This document shows positions 1 to 6,859 of a stretch of DNA of 13,573 nucleotides, piece after piece (positions within the stretch are counted from its first letter, which is position 1; each line of letters starts with the position of its first letter). Position numbers and translations under genes: made by a program. The notes beneath the pieces were generated by a model that was given only the letters and a program-made list of their open reading frames with translations, was not told the origin of the DNA and did not search any database. The DNA is from Fusobacterium sp. (GTDB taxonomy: Bacteria > Fusobacteriota > Fusobacteriia > Fusobacteriales > Fusobacteriaceae), in the NCBI GenBank assembly GCA_030527385.1, contig JAUNAY010000022.1:1-13573 (forward strand), in the 5' to 3' direction.

Positions 1-35
1 CAGTGTCAATGGTTCGAGTCCATTAGGAAGCGCCA
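1..35 (+). tRNA. 3' end of a tRNA gene (possibly tRNA-Asn), cut by the window edge
   Basis: The fragment has the end of the anticodon arm, a 5-nt variable loop GTGTC (3-7), a perfect T arm (AATGG 8-12, loop TTCGAGT, CCATT 20-24), the 3' acceptor strand AGGAAGC (25-31), discriminator G32 and an encoded CCA (33-35). A T-rich stretch follows. The 5' half and the anticodon lie outside the window, so the isotype cannot be read. G73 and the TGTC in the variable loop would suit tRNA-Asn, but Trp, Asp or others are not excluded. That it is a tRNA is close to certain; the isotype is a guess. Confidence 0.9.
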
Positions 36-84
36 TTTTTTTATTTTTTGGAAAAATTTATTTCTTAGTGTCAATAAATATAGA

Positions 85-113
85 TTGACAACTTTTTGTA
101 AATATGTTAAAAT
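85..113 (+). promoter_or_regulatory. Promoter of rplS
   Basis: TTGACA (85-90), a 17-nt spacer and TAAAAT (108-113), with an extended -10 TG at 105-106. Transcription should begin near 119-121, giving a leader of about 65 nt before rplS. The -35 box is the right arm of a 7-bp palindrome (TGTCAAT 69-75, ATTGACA 84-90). Confidence 0.85.
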
Positions 114-129
114 ACCAAAGTTAAATACG

Positions 130-167
130 GATATTCCGCTTTAATAAAAAGCTATTAAATGAATATC
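130..167 (+). promoter_or_regulatory. Structured 5' leader of rplS (two-tier hairpin)
   Basis: The leader contains a perfect 7-bp outer stem (GATATTC 130-136 with GAATATC 161-167) enclosing a 5-bp inner hairpin (GCTTT 138-142, loop AATAA, AAAGC 148-152). The structure ends 3 nt before the AGGAGG of rplS. Ribosomal-protein genes are often controlled by leaders that bind their own product, and L19 leaders are known in Firmicutes. Whether this one works that way is inference from position and folding only. Confidence 0.5.
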
Positions 168-183
168 TTAAGGAGGATTATAA

Positions 184-534
184 ATGAAAGAAAAATTAAT
201 TCAATTAGTAGAACAAAGCTACTTAAGAACAGACATTCCTGAATTTAAAGCTGGAGATACTATCGCAGTATACTACAAAGTAAAAGAAGGAAACAAAGAA
301 AGAGTTCAATTATTTGAAGGAGTAGTTATCAGAGTAAATGGTGGAGGAATTGCAAAAACTTTCACTGTAAGAAAAGTAACTGCTGGAATTGGAATTGAAA
401 GAATAATTCCTGTAAACTCTCCAATGATCGACAAAATCGAAGTATTAAAAATCGGAAGAGTTAGAAGATCTAAACTTTATTACCTTAGAGGACTATCTGG
501 TAAAAAAGCTAGAATCAAAGAAATCAGAAAATAG
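184..534 (+). CDS. rplS: 50S ribosomal protein L19 (bL19)
   Basis: L19 of the large ribosomal subunit, located at the interface with the 30S subunit. The 116-residue length is typical. Recognisable blocks are the N-terminal IPEFKAGDTIAVYYKVKEG, the central RVQLFEGVVIRVNGGGIAKTFTVRK, then GIGIERIIPVNSPMIDKIEV, and the basic tail RVRRSKLYYLRGLSGKKARIKE. The start is set by AGGAGG (171-176) 7 nt upstream. It has its own promoter and terminator, so it is monocistronic here; the usual partners rimM and trmD are not in the window, and a tRNA gene lies immediately upstream. Codon use includes more C-ending codons (ATC, TAC, AAC) than the lepB operon, as expected for high expression. Confidence 0.98.
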   Translation: MKEKLIQLVEQSYLRTDIPEFKAGDTIAVYYKVKEGNKERVQLFEGVVIRVNGGGIAKTFTVRKVTAGIGIERIIPVNSPMIDKIEVLKIGRVRRSKLYYLRGLSGKKARIKEIRK

Positions 535-541
535 TAATGGG

Positions 542-570
542 AGCCAAGGATTTATTCCTTGGCTTTTTTC
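542..570 (+). terminator. Intrinsic terminator of rplS
   Basis: Perfect 9-bp stem AGCCAAGGA (542-550) / TCCTTGGCT (556-564), 5-nt loop, followed by TTTTTTC. It starts 7 nt after the rplS stop codon. Confidence 0.95.
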
Positions 571-660
571 TTTTTAAAAATATAAAAATTTTTACTAAAT
601 TTTTATCAAATAAAGATAAAATTATGATATGAATAGGTAGTATTTTTTTTAGCTGTTTTA

Positions 661-669
661 TGTTAAAAT
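661..669 (+). promoter_or_regulatory. Probable extended -10 promoter of the lepB-purB-glmM operon
   Basis: TGTTAAAAT at 661-669 is an extended -10 (TGn-TAAAAT) identical to the one at rplS. No good -35 is visible; the matching position (641-646) reads TATTTT in a T-rich tract. The region 571-660 otherwise holds only AT-rich DNA, including an all-A/T 10-bp inverted repeat (582-591 / 597-606). Confidence 0.6.
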
Positions 670-705
670 AATAGTGTTAAAAAATAGAGTGGAGAGGATT
701 GGAAT

Positions 706-1632
706 ATGGAAAAGAGTAGATTGATAATAAATGGAATTTTTTACATTGTATTGACGCTTATTTTTATTTATATTTTTATAAGGGAAAAACAGTTAACAGA
801 GATGATAAAAAAATATAGGGAAAAGTTAGCTGATAAGATTATAGAAAAATTAAATGTAGAGGGAAAAGTATTAGATAAAGTTATAAGAAATACTATAAAC
901 GTAGTTGAAACTTTAGGAACAGCTTTGATATTAGTTTTAGTAATTCAAAAATTTTATTTAGGAAATTTTCTTGTGCCAACTGGATCAATGATACCAACTA
1001 TTATGCCTAAAGATAGATTATTTGGTAATATGATTGTATATAATTTTAGAAAGCCCCAAAGAGAAGAGATAATAGTATTTAAAGAACCTATACAAAATAA
1101 AGTGTTATATACTAAAAGAGTGATGGGATTGCCAGGAGAAACTGTCAATATCCAAAATGGAAATTTATATGTAAATGGAGAAGAGATAATAACTAGAGAG
1201 TATTCAAATATTGGTGAAATAGGTAATGAAAAATGGATAGTTCCTAAAAAAGGAGATACCATTGAAATTATTCCAGGAAAGGATTATGGGAAATTATTTA
1301 GAGAAAATATGATAGATGTAGAAGAAGTGCAAAAATATTTGGTTGATAATCCTGGAGCAGTTAGTGAGATTTTACCAGATCTTGAGTTTAGAGTAAATGG
1401 AGAAAAAACTGGAATGATGCTTGATCTTATTCACGATACAAAATATGTAGATAGAATTTTTCAAGGGGAAAATGTTGCTTTAGTTTCAGAAAAAGATTAT
1501 TATTTTGCTCTTGGAGATAACACTAATGGAAGTTATGATTCAAGAATGTGGGGATTTGTAAGTGAGGATAGAATAAAGGGAAAAGCTTTTGTAAGATTTT
1601 GGCCTTTAAATAGAATAAGTTTATTAAAATAG
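706..1632 (+). CDS. lepB: Signal peptidase I
   Basis: Membrane-bound serine protease that removes signal peptides from exported proteins on the outer face of the inner membrane. At 308 residues it resembles the longer proteobacterial type with two N-terminal membrane segments (about 8-25 and 70-88). Box B is VPTGSMIPT with nucleophile Ser94. Box D is YTKRVMGLPGE with general base Lys137. Box E is GDNTNGSYDSR (270-280). The stretch of about 100 residues between boxes D and E corresponds to the extra beta domain of E. coli LepB. The start is fixed by GGAGAGG (691-697), 8 nt upstream. It is the first gene of a six-gene operon; the next gene's SD overlaps its stop codon. Confidence 0.96.
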   Translation: MEKSRLIINGIFYIVLTLIFIYIFIREKQLTEMIKKYREKLADKIIEKLNVEGKVLDKVIRNTINVVETLGTALILVLVIQKFYLGNFLVPTGSMIPTIMPKDRLFGNMIVYNFRKPQREEIIVFKEPIQNKVLYTKRVMGLPGETVNIQNGNLYVNGEEIITREYSNIGEIGNEKWIVPKKGDTIEIIPGKDYGKLFRENMIDVEEVQKYLVDNPGAVSEILPDLEFRVNGEKTGMMLDLIHDTKYVDRIFQGENVALVSEKDYYFALGDNTNGSYDSRMWGFVSEDRIKGKAFVRFWPLNRISLLK

Positions 1633-1641
1633 GAGCAAACA

Positions 1642-2073
1642 GTGATACAAGAATTAAAAGATATAGATACTCTTGAAAAAATTTCAAAACTTGAAAGCGA
1701 AATTTTTGGAGTAACAGCTTTCTCTTTAAATCAATTAAAAGAGATGAGTGAAATAGATAGATATAGATTTATATTGATATCTGACAGTGATGATATAAAA
1801 GGATATGCAATATTATTAGATAGTGTTGATGTATGGGAAATAATGAAAATAGCTGTTGCTAAATTGGATAGAAAAAAAGGATATGGAGATAGATTGCTAA
1901 ATTATATTTTTAGTTTCTCTAAAATGCCAATAATGTTAGAAGTAAGAGAAAGTAATATCCCAGCTATTGAATTTTATAAAAAGAATGGTTTTGAGAAAAT
2001 AGGAGTTAGAAAAAATTATTATCACGATACTAATGAATCTGCTCTTATAATGATCAAAGATTTTAAAGATTAA
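1642..2073 (+). CDS. rimI: RimI-like GNAT N-acetyltransferase (GTG start)
   Basis: Acetyl-CoA-dependent N-acetyltransferase of the GNAT fold. The acetyl-CoA pyrophosphate loop RKKGYG (77-82) fits the family R/QxxGxG/A signature. The block LEVRESNIPAIEFYKKNGFEKIGVRKNYY (99-127) is the typical RimI C-terminal half. RimI proteins acetylate the N-terminal alanine of ribosomal protein S18. The 143-residue length fits. Translation starts at GTG, fixed by AGGAG (1631-1635) 6 nt upstream, which overlaps the lepB stop. The fold is clear. The substrate is inferred from similarity, and another protein N-terminal acetyltransferase role remains possible. Confidence 0.85.
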   Translation: MIQELKDIDTLEKISKLESEIFGVTAFSLNQLKEMSEIDRYRFILISDSDDIKGYAILLDSVDVWEIMKIAVAKLDRKKGYGDRLLNYIFSFSKMPIMLEVRESNIPAIEFYKKNGFEKIGVRKNYYHDTNESALIMIKDFKD

Positions 2074-2099
2074 AAATTTTATATAAAGGACGGTAACCA

Positions 2100-3533
2100 A
2101 TGGAAAAAAATATTTATTCAAACCCTTTAGCAGAAAGATACTCTTCAAAAGAGATGTTAGAAAATTTTTCACCTAATAAAAAATTCTCAACTTGGAGAAA
2201 ATTATGGGTAGCATTAGCTGAAGCAGAAAAAGAGTTGGGATTAAATATAACAGATGAACAAATAAAAGAGATGAAAGAGAACATATATAATATAGATTAT
2301 GAACTTGCAGCTAAAAAAGAAGCTGAGTTTAGACACGATGTAATGGCTCACGTACACACTTTTGGTGCTCAAGCTCCTAAAGCTATGCCTATTATTCATC
2401 TAGGGGCAACAAGTGCCTTTGTAGGAGATAATACAGATCTTATTCAAATAAAAGATGGATTAAATATTTTAAAAACTAAGCTTGTAAATGTAATTTCTGA
2501 AATGTCAAAATTTGCTATGGAGTATAAAGATCTTCCAACATTAGGATTTACACATTTTCAGGCTGCTCAACTTACAACAGTAGGAAAAAGAGCAACTTTA
2601 TGGCTACAAAGCTTACTATTAGATTTAGAAGAATTAGAATTTAGAGAAAGAACTTTAAGATTTAGAGGAGTTAAGGGAACAACTGGAACTCAAGCAAGTT
2701 TTAAAGAGTTATTTAACGATGATTTTAAAAAAGTAAAAGAACTAGATGAAAAAATTACAGAAAAAATGGGATTTGACAAAAGATTTTTAGTAGCTGGACA
2801 AACTTATGATAGAAAAGTAGATTCAGAGGTTATGAACTTATTAGCTAATATAGCTCAATCAGCACATAAGTTTACAAATGATTTAAGATTGTTACAACAT
2901 CTAAAAGAGATAGAGGAACCATTTGAAAAAAATCAGATAGGATCGTCAGCAATGGCATACAAAAGAAACCCTATGAGAAGCGAAAGAATATCATCTCTAG
3001 CTAAGTTTGTAATAGCTTTACAACAAAGTACTGCAATGACAGCATCAACTCAATGGTTTGAAAGAACTCTTGATGATTCAGCTAACAAAAGATTATCTTT
3101 ACCTCAAGCATTTTTAGCAATAGATGCTATCTTAATAATTTGGAAAAATGTCTTAGATGGTTTAGTAGTATATCCAAAGATGATAGAAAAGCATATAATG
3201 GCAGAGTTACCATTTATGTCAACTGAGTATATAATTATGGAGTGTGTAAAAAACGGTGGAGATAGACAAGAACTTCACGAAAGAATAAGAGTTCATTCTA
3301 TGGAAGCTGGAAAAATGGTAAAAGTCGAAGGAAAAGAAAATGATCTTATAGAAAGAATTTTAAATGATAAGGGATTCAATTTGGATAAAGATAGATTATT
3401 AGAGATTTTAGCTCCTAAAAACTTTATTGGATTTGCACCAGAGCAAACAGAGGAGTTTATAAATATAGAGGTAAAACCTATTTTAGAAAAATATAAAGAT
3501 AGATTGGGAATGGAAGCAAGTTTAAGAGTGTAG
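2100..3533 (+). CDS. purB: Adenylosuccinate lyase, animal-like subtype
   Basis: Splits adenylosuccinate to AMP and SAICAR to AICAR, both releasing fumarate, in purine synthesis. It has 477 residues, nearer human ADSL (about 484) than the Bacillus enzyme (about 430). Conserved blocks are RHDVMAHVHTFG (78-89), HLGATSAFVGDNTD (100-113), GFTHFQAAQLTTVGKR (149-164, with the general-acid/base candidate His152), RFRGVKGTTGTQASF (187-201), signature loop GSSAMAYKRNP (281-291, with catalytic-loop Ser282/Ser283) and QWFERTLDDSANKR (318-331). From memory the resemblance to animal ADSL is strong along the whole length. Two motif prolines are alanine here (A155, A286). The SD AAAGGA (2085-2090) supports the start. 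Confidence 0.96.
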   Translation: MEKNIYSNPLAERYSSKEMLENFSPNKKFSTWRKLWVALAEAEKELGLNITDEQIKEMKENIYNIDYELAAKKEAEFRHDVMAHVHTFGAQAPKAMPIIHLGATSAFVGDNTDLIQIKDGLNILKTKLVNVISEMSKFAMEYKDLPTLGFTHFQAAQLTTVGKRATLWLQSLLLDLEELEFRERTLRFRGVKGTTGTQASFKELFNDDFKKVKELDEKITEKMGFDKRFLVAGQTYDRKVDSEVMNLLANIAQSAHKFTNDLRLLQHLKEIEEPFEKNQIGSSAMAYKRNPMRSERISSLAKFVIALQQSTAMTASTQWFERTLDDSANKRLSLPQAFLAIDAILIIWKNVLDGLVVYPKMIEKHIMAELPFMSTEYIIMECVKNGGDRQELHERIRVHSMEAGKMVKVEGKENDLIERILNDKGFNLDKDRLLEILAPKNFIGFAPEQTEEFINIEVKPILEKYKDRLGMEASLRV

Positions 3534-3535
3534 TT

Positions 3536-4054
3536 ATGAAAATAGAAAATAGAAGAGAGGTTTATTTAACAGCTTTAGTATTATTAGCATTATACTTATC
3601 ATTAGCTGAAAATTTTATTCCAAAACCTTTTCCTTGGATGAAAATAGGACTTTCTAATATAGCAGTATTAATAGCACTTGAAAAATTTGATTCAAAGATG
3701 GCAATAGAGGTTGTATTACTGAGAATTTTTATACAAGCTCTTATGTTAGGAACACTTTTTACACCTGGATTTATAATAAGTTTATCAGCAGGGGGAGTAA
3801 CTACTTTATTTATGGTAGTTATATATAGATTTAGAAAATATCTTTCTCTTTTAGCAATAAGTTCGTTGTCAGCTTTCTTACATAATTTAATTCAGTTGAT
3901 GGTTGTATATTTTTTACTTTTTAGAGATATAACTATCTATTCAAAATCAATAATGATTTTTGTTTGGGGATTTTTAATTATTGGAGTTATAGCTGGAATA
4001 ATAACAGGATTTATAGGGGAAAGATTAAATTTACGAGGAGGAAGTAAAATATGA
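3536..4054 (+). CDS. Gx transporter family / 'heptaprenyl diphosphate synthase component I'-type membrane protein
   Basis: Small integral membrane protein of 172 residues with about five or six hydrophobic segments (roughly 8-26, 36-49, 57-75, 79-97, 103-128, 136-162). The pattern LAENFIPKPFPWMKIGLSNIAVLIAL (23-48) is the hallmark of the family annotated as heptaprenyl diphosphate synthase component I, now often called Gx transporter and thought to be related to ECF-transporter S components. The substrate is unknown and no prenyl-synthase active site is present, so the older enzyme name should not be trusted. It starts 2 nt after the purB stop with no strong SD, suggesting translational coupling, and its TGA overlaps the glmM ATG. 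Confidence 0.72.
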   Translation: MKIENRREVYLTALVLLALYLSLAENFIPKPFPWMKIGLSNIAVLIALEKFDSKMAIEVVLLRIFIQALMLGTLFTPGFIISLSAGGVTTLFMVVIYRFRKYLSLLAISSLSAFLHNLIQLMVVYFLLFRDITIYSKSIMIFVWGFLIIGVIAGIITGFIGERLNLRGGSKI

Positions 4055-5406
4055 GAAAATATTTTGGTACAGATGGAATTAGAGGGGAAGCAAATAGAGA
4101 GTTAACAGTTGATATAGCACTAAGACTTGGATATGCTCTTGGTTATTATTTAAAGAAAAATAAAGAGGGTAAAAAAGTCAAAGTTATAATGGGAAGTGAC
4201 ACAAGAAGATCAGGATATATGTTAAGATCAGCTTTAACAGCAGGTTTAAACTCAATGGGAGTAGATATTGATTTTGTTGGAGTAATCTCTACACCAGCAG
4301 TGGCATATATTACAAAAGCTAAAAATGCAGATGCAGGAATTATGATTTCAGCTTCTCACAATCCAGCAAAAGATAATGGATTAAAAGTATTTGGAGGAAA
4401 TGGTTACAAACTTCCAGATGAAGTAGAAGAAGAGATAGAAAGATTAATGGATTCAATAGATGAAGTTACAAAAGATCCAATAGCAGGAGATCAAGTGGGA
4501 AAATTCAAATATGCAGAAGATGAGTATTTCTTATATAGAGATCATCTATTAAACTCTGTAAAAGGTGATTTTGCAGGAATGAAGATAATAGTTGATACAG
4601 CAAATGGATCAGCTTACAGAATAGCAAGAGATGTATTTTTAGCTTTAGGAGCAGAGGTTGTAGTAATTAATGACGCACCTAATGGAAGAAATATAAATGT
4701 AAAATGTGGATCAACTCACCCAGAAATTTTAACAAAAGTAGTTGTAGGATATGATGCCGACTTGGGATTAGCATATGATGGAGATGCTGATAGATTAATT
4801 GCAGTAGATAGAAATGGAAATATAGTAGACGGAGATAAAATTATAGCTACTTTAGCACTTTTAATGAAAAAAAGAGGAGAATTAAAAGGAAATAAAGTAG
4901 TAACTACTGTAATGAGTAATATGGGACTTGAAAATTATCTAAAAGATAACGATATTCAACTATTAAGAGCAAATGTAGGAGACAGATATGTGCTTGAAAA
5001 AATGATAGCTGAAGAAGTTGGAATAGGTGGAGAGCAATCTGGACATATTATTCTTCTTGATTATGCAACAACAGGAGATGGAGTTTTAACTTCATTAAAA
5101 CTAGTAGAAGCTTTAAGAGATGAAAAGAGACATCTTGATGATATGATAAAAGATATTAAAGATTGGCCACAAAAATTAGTCAATGTTGTAGTAGATAATA
5201 AAAAGAAAAATATTTGGAACCAAAATAAAAATATAACAGATTTCATAGCTACAAAAGAGAAAGAGATGGAAGGATTAGGAAGAGTACTTGTAAGAACTTC
5301 TGGAACTGAACCACTAGTGAGAGTAATGGTTGAAGGTAAAGAGATGGAAATGGTAGAAAAAGTAGTAAATGAAATAGCTGAAGTTGTAAAAAAAGAATTA
5401 GCATAA
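4051..5406 (+). CDS. glmM: Phosphoglucosamine mutase
   Basis: Converts glucosamine-6-phosphate to glucosamine-1-phosphate, on the route to UDP-GlcNAc for peptidoglycan and LPS. The 451-residue length is typical. Markers in order: N-terminal KYFGTDGIRG (3-12); phosphoserine loop ISASHNP (99-105) with Ser102; Mg-binding DGDADR (243-248); sugar-binding GGEQSGH (326-332); phosphate-binding RTSGTEPLVRVM (415-426). The alternative phosphomannomutase/PGM assignment is unlikely given the length and the FGTDGIRG and GEQSGH motifs. The start overlaps the preceding stop (ATGA at 4051-4054) and is served by GAGGAGG (4035-4041). Confidence 0.97.
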   Translation: MRKYFGTDGIRGEANRELTVDIALRLGYALGYYLKKNKEGKKVKVIMGSDTRRSGYMLRSALTAGLNSMGVDIDFVGVISTPAVAYITKAKNADAGIMISASHNPAKDNGLKVFGGNGYKLPDEVEEEIERLMDSIDEVTKDPIAGDQVGKFKYAEDEYFLYRDHLLNSVKGDFAGMKIIVDTANGSAYRIARDVFLALGAEVVVINDAPNGRNINVKCGSTHPEILTKVVVGYDADLGLAYDGDADRLIAVDRNGNIVDGDKIIATLALLMKKRGELKGNKVVTTVMSNMGLENYLKDNDIQLLRANVGDRYVLEKMIAEEVGIGGEQSGHIILLDYATTGDGVLTSLKLVEALRDEKRHLDDMIKDIKDWPQKLVNVVVDNKKKNIWNQNKNITDFIATKEKEMEGLGRVLVRTSGTEPLVRVMVEGKEMEMVEKVVNEIAEVVKKELA

Positions 5407-5421
5407 ATAGGGAGAATACAG

Positions 5422-6129
5422 ATGTATAAAGTTTTTTCAAAAATTTATGATAAATTTATGGAATATTCAGATTACGGTGCTTGGGAAAAAGTTGTGGAGT
5501 CTCTTATAGCTGAAGGAAAACCAGATGGAAAAATGCTTTTAGATATTGGGTGTGGAACTGGAGAACTTTTGACAAGAATGGCTAAAAATTACCAATGTCA
5601 CGGTATGGATCTATCTGAAGGAATGCTTAAAGTAGCAGATAAGAAATTAAGACATAGAAATGTAAGACTATATTTAGGAGATATGGTTGATTTTAATACT
5701 GGATTTCAATATGATATTATGGTGTCACTTTTTGACACCGTAAATCATATTTTATCTGTTGAAGAACTTGAAAGCCACTTTAAAAGTGTAGAAAAATCTC
5801 TAAAGGAGAATGGAGTATATATTTTTGATGTTGTGGATAGAGAGTTTATGAATGAGATGTTTCCAAATGATCTTTTTGTAGATGATAGAAAAGATTTGAC
5901 TTGTATTTGGGAACACGAGATAGAAGAAGAAATTGACTATATAGATGCTACATATTTTATTAAAAATTCAAAGGGAACATTCGATAAAGTATGCGAAAGT
6001 TACAGTAAAAAAATATTTACATTGGAAGAAATTAAAAATTCAGCTGAAAAAAGTGGATTAAAAATATTAAAAATGATAGTGAATGATCAAATCGCAGGAC
6101 GTCGTAATATATTTTTATTAAAAAAATAG
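5422..6129 (+). CDS. Class I SAM-dependent methyltransferase (YqeM-like)
   Basis: The SAM-binding motif I is LLDIGCGTGELLTRMA (39-54), followed by GMDLSEGML (61-69, acidic residue at the end of strand 2) and LGDMVDF (85-91). The start YKVFSKIYDKFMEYSDYGAWEKVV resembles Firmicute YqeM-type methyltransferases of unknown substrate. At 235 residues it is a complete single domain. It is the last gene of the lepB operon, 15 nt after glmM, with SD AGGGAGA (5409-5415) 6 nt before the ATG. The C-terminal end contains two adjacent CGT arginine codons (6100-6105), which are rare in this AGA-dominated DNA. Target molecule unknown. Confidence 0.85.
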   Translation: MYKVFSKIYDKFMEYSDYGAWEKVVESLIAEGKPDGKMLLDIGCGTGELLTRMAKNYQCHGMDLSEGMLKVADKKLRHRNVRLYLGDMVDFNTGFQYDIMVSLFDTVNHILSVEELESHFKSVEKSLKENGVYIFDVVDREFMNEMFPNDLFVDDRKDLTCIWEHEIEEEIDYIDATYFIKNSKGTFDKVCESYSKKIFTLEEIKNSAEKSGLKILKMIVNDQIAGRRNIFLLKK

Positions 6130-6179
6130 TTTGAGTTTAGTTCAGATACGCATCATTTGGTGCTTAAAGAAAGAAAAAG

Positions 6180-6208
6180 TTGACGAACAGACATAAAAAT
6201 TATAAAAT
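6180..6208 (+). promoter_or_regulatory. Promoter of the atp operon
   Basis: TTGACG (6180-6185), 17-nt spacer, TAAAAT (6203-6208). Transcription would begin near 6214-6216, leaving about 20 nt of leader. A perfect TATAAT sits just downstream (6211-6216) but is 25 nt from the -35, too far to pair with it. No terminator separates this promoter from the upstream methyltransferase, so read-through from the lepB operon is possible. Confidence 0.75.
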
Positions 6209-6234
6209 TATATAATGTTGATGGTGAATCATTA

Positions 6235-6444
6235 ATGAGATGGATAACAAAAGATTTAATCAGATATCTTGCATTATTGGGGCATTTAGGCTTTGTAATA
6301 ATAGGAAATATACTTGTGTGCATATTTATTTATAAAGTGATAGAAAAATATTTTTTAAAAAGTACCTTGTTATTTGTTTTGCTATTATTATTGGGAGTAG
6401 CTAGTGGATTTTATAGTGCATATAAGTTGATAATGAAAAAATAA
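6235..6444 (+). CDS. atpZ: AtpZ-like small membrane protein of the ATP synthase operon
   Basis: A 69-residue protein with two hydrophobic segments (about 8-33 and 42-64). YLALLGHLGFVIIGNILVCIF followed by LLLLLGVASGFYSAYKLIMKK matches the AtpZ family, found at the head of many bacterial atp operons and proposed to act with AtpI in Mg2+/Ca2+ transport or ATP-synthase assembly. The usual acidic GxxLD-like turn between the two helices is not obvious here (it reads KVIEKYFLKS). The SD is weak (GGTGA 6223-6227, 7 nt before ATG). It is the first gene after the operon promoter. Confidence 0.78.
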   Translation: MRWITKDLIRYLALLGHLGFVIIGNILVCIFIYKVIEKYFLKSTLLFVLLLLLGVASGFYSAYKLIMKK

Positions 6445-6449
6445 GGCGG
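6443..6449 (+). promoter_or_regulatory. RBS fixing the TTG start of atpI
   Basis: AAGGCGG lies 7 nt before TTG 6457-6459 and overlaps the atpZ stop codon. The first in-frame ATG would be at codon 34 and would remove the first membrane helix. Confidence 0.75.
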
Positions 6450-6456
6450 TATAAAA

Positions 6457-6834
6457 TTGGAGCAAATAAAAGGCATATTTAAAAAGGCTACATTAGTAGC
6501 CGTAATCATATTGATATATGGAGTAGTAATAAAAAATGAATATGTTTATGTAGGTATGTTTTCGGGAGCAATAATGTCTATTTTTATGTTCTATATGATA
6601 TGTATAGATATAAAGTCAATAGCAGCCTCAGAATCGGTTTCACGAAAAAGAGGTTTTTTAGGATATGCAAAGAGATATTTAGTATATGGGATATATCTTG
6701 GAGCAATGGCAAAATTTTTTGGATTGCCAATGTTATTAGGTTCAGCAATAGGGTTGTTAAATGTAAAGATAATAATACTTTTAACAACTCTTTCTGAGAA
6801 TATAAAGAGACTTAGAGATAAGTTTCTTAGATAA
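6457..6834 (+). CDS. atpI: ATP synthase subunit I (TTG start)
   Basis: A 125-residue protein with four hydrophobic segments (about 9-26, 30-50, 73-87, 90-112). The GAMAKFFGLPMLLGSAIGLLNVKIIILL block (82-109) is typical of AtpI/UncI. AtpI is a chaperone-like membrane protein that helps assemble the c-ring; in the Na+-ATPases of Propionigenium and Ilyobacter it has been tied to c-ring assembly. It lies between atpZ and atpB as expected. The protein evolves fast, so the call relies on position and topology as much as on sequence. Confidence 0.8.
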   Translation: MEQIKGIFKKATLVAVIILIYGVVIKNEYVYVGMFSGAIMSIFMFYMICIDIKSIAASESVSRKRGFLGYAKRYLVYGIYLGAMAKFFGLPMLLGSAIGLLNVKIIILLTTLSENIKRLRDKFLR

Positions 6835-6859
6835 AGAATGAAAGGAGGGTAAAAAACAG

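Noticed and set aside
582..606. 10-bp inverted repeat upstream of lepB
   Set aside because: It is made only of A and T in a very AT-rich spacer, so it is expected by chance and could not form a stable terminator.
954..1262. Open frame on the minus strand inside lepB (and similar ones inside purB, glmM, atpI, atpB, atpF and atpD)
   Set aside because: These lie opposite well-supported genes, lack Shine-Dalgarno sites and recognisable domains, and are expected from AT-rich, purine-biased coding strands.
5721..5739. Perfect 7-bp inverted repeat GGTGTCA-CTTTT-TGACACC
   Set aside because: It lies inside the methyltransferase coding frame (IMVSLFDTVNH region) and has no T-run or nearby promoter match. 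Most likely chance.
6150..6163. Hairpin GCATC/GGTGC after the methyltransferase
   Set aside because: Only 5 bp with a G-T wobble and no T-run, so it cannot be called a terminator.
6211..6216. Perfect TATAAT upstream of atpZ
   Set aside because: It is 25 nt from the TTGACG box and has no other -35 at a proper distance. The TAAAAT at 6203-6208 has the right 17-nt spacing.
6600..6797. Second + strand open frame inside atpI
   Set aside because: It is out of frame with atpI, has no SD, and matches nothing recognisable.
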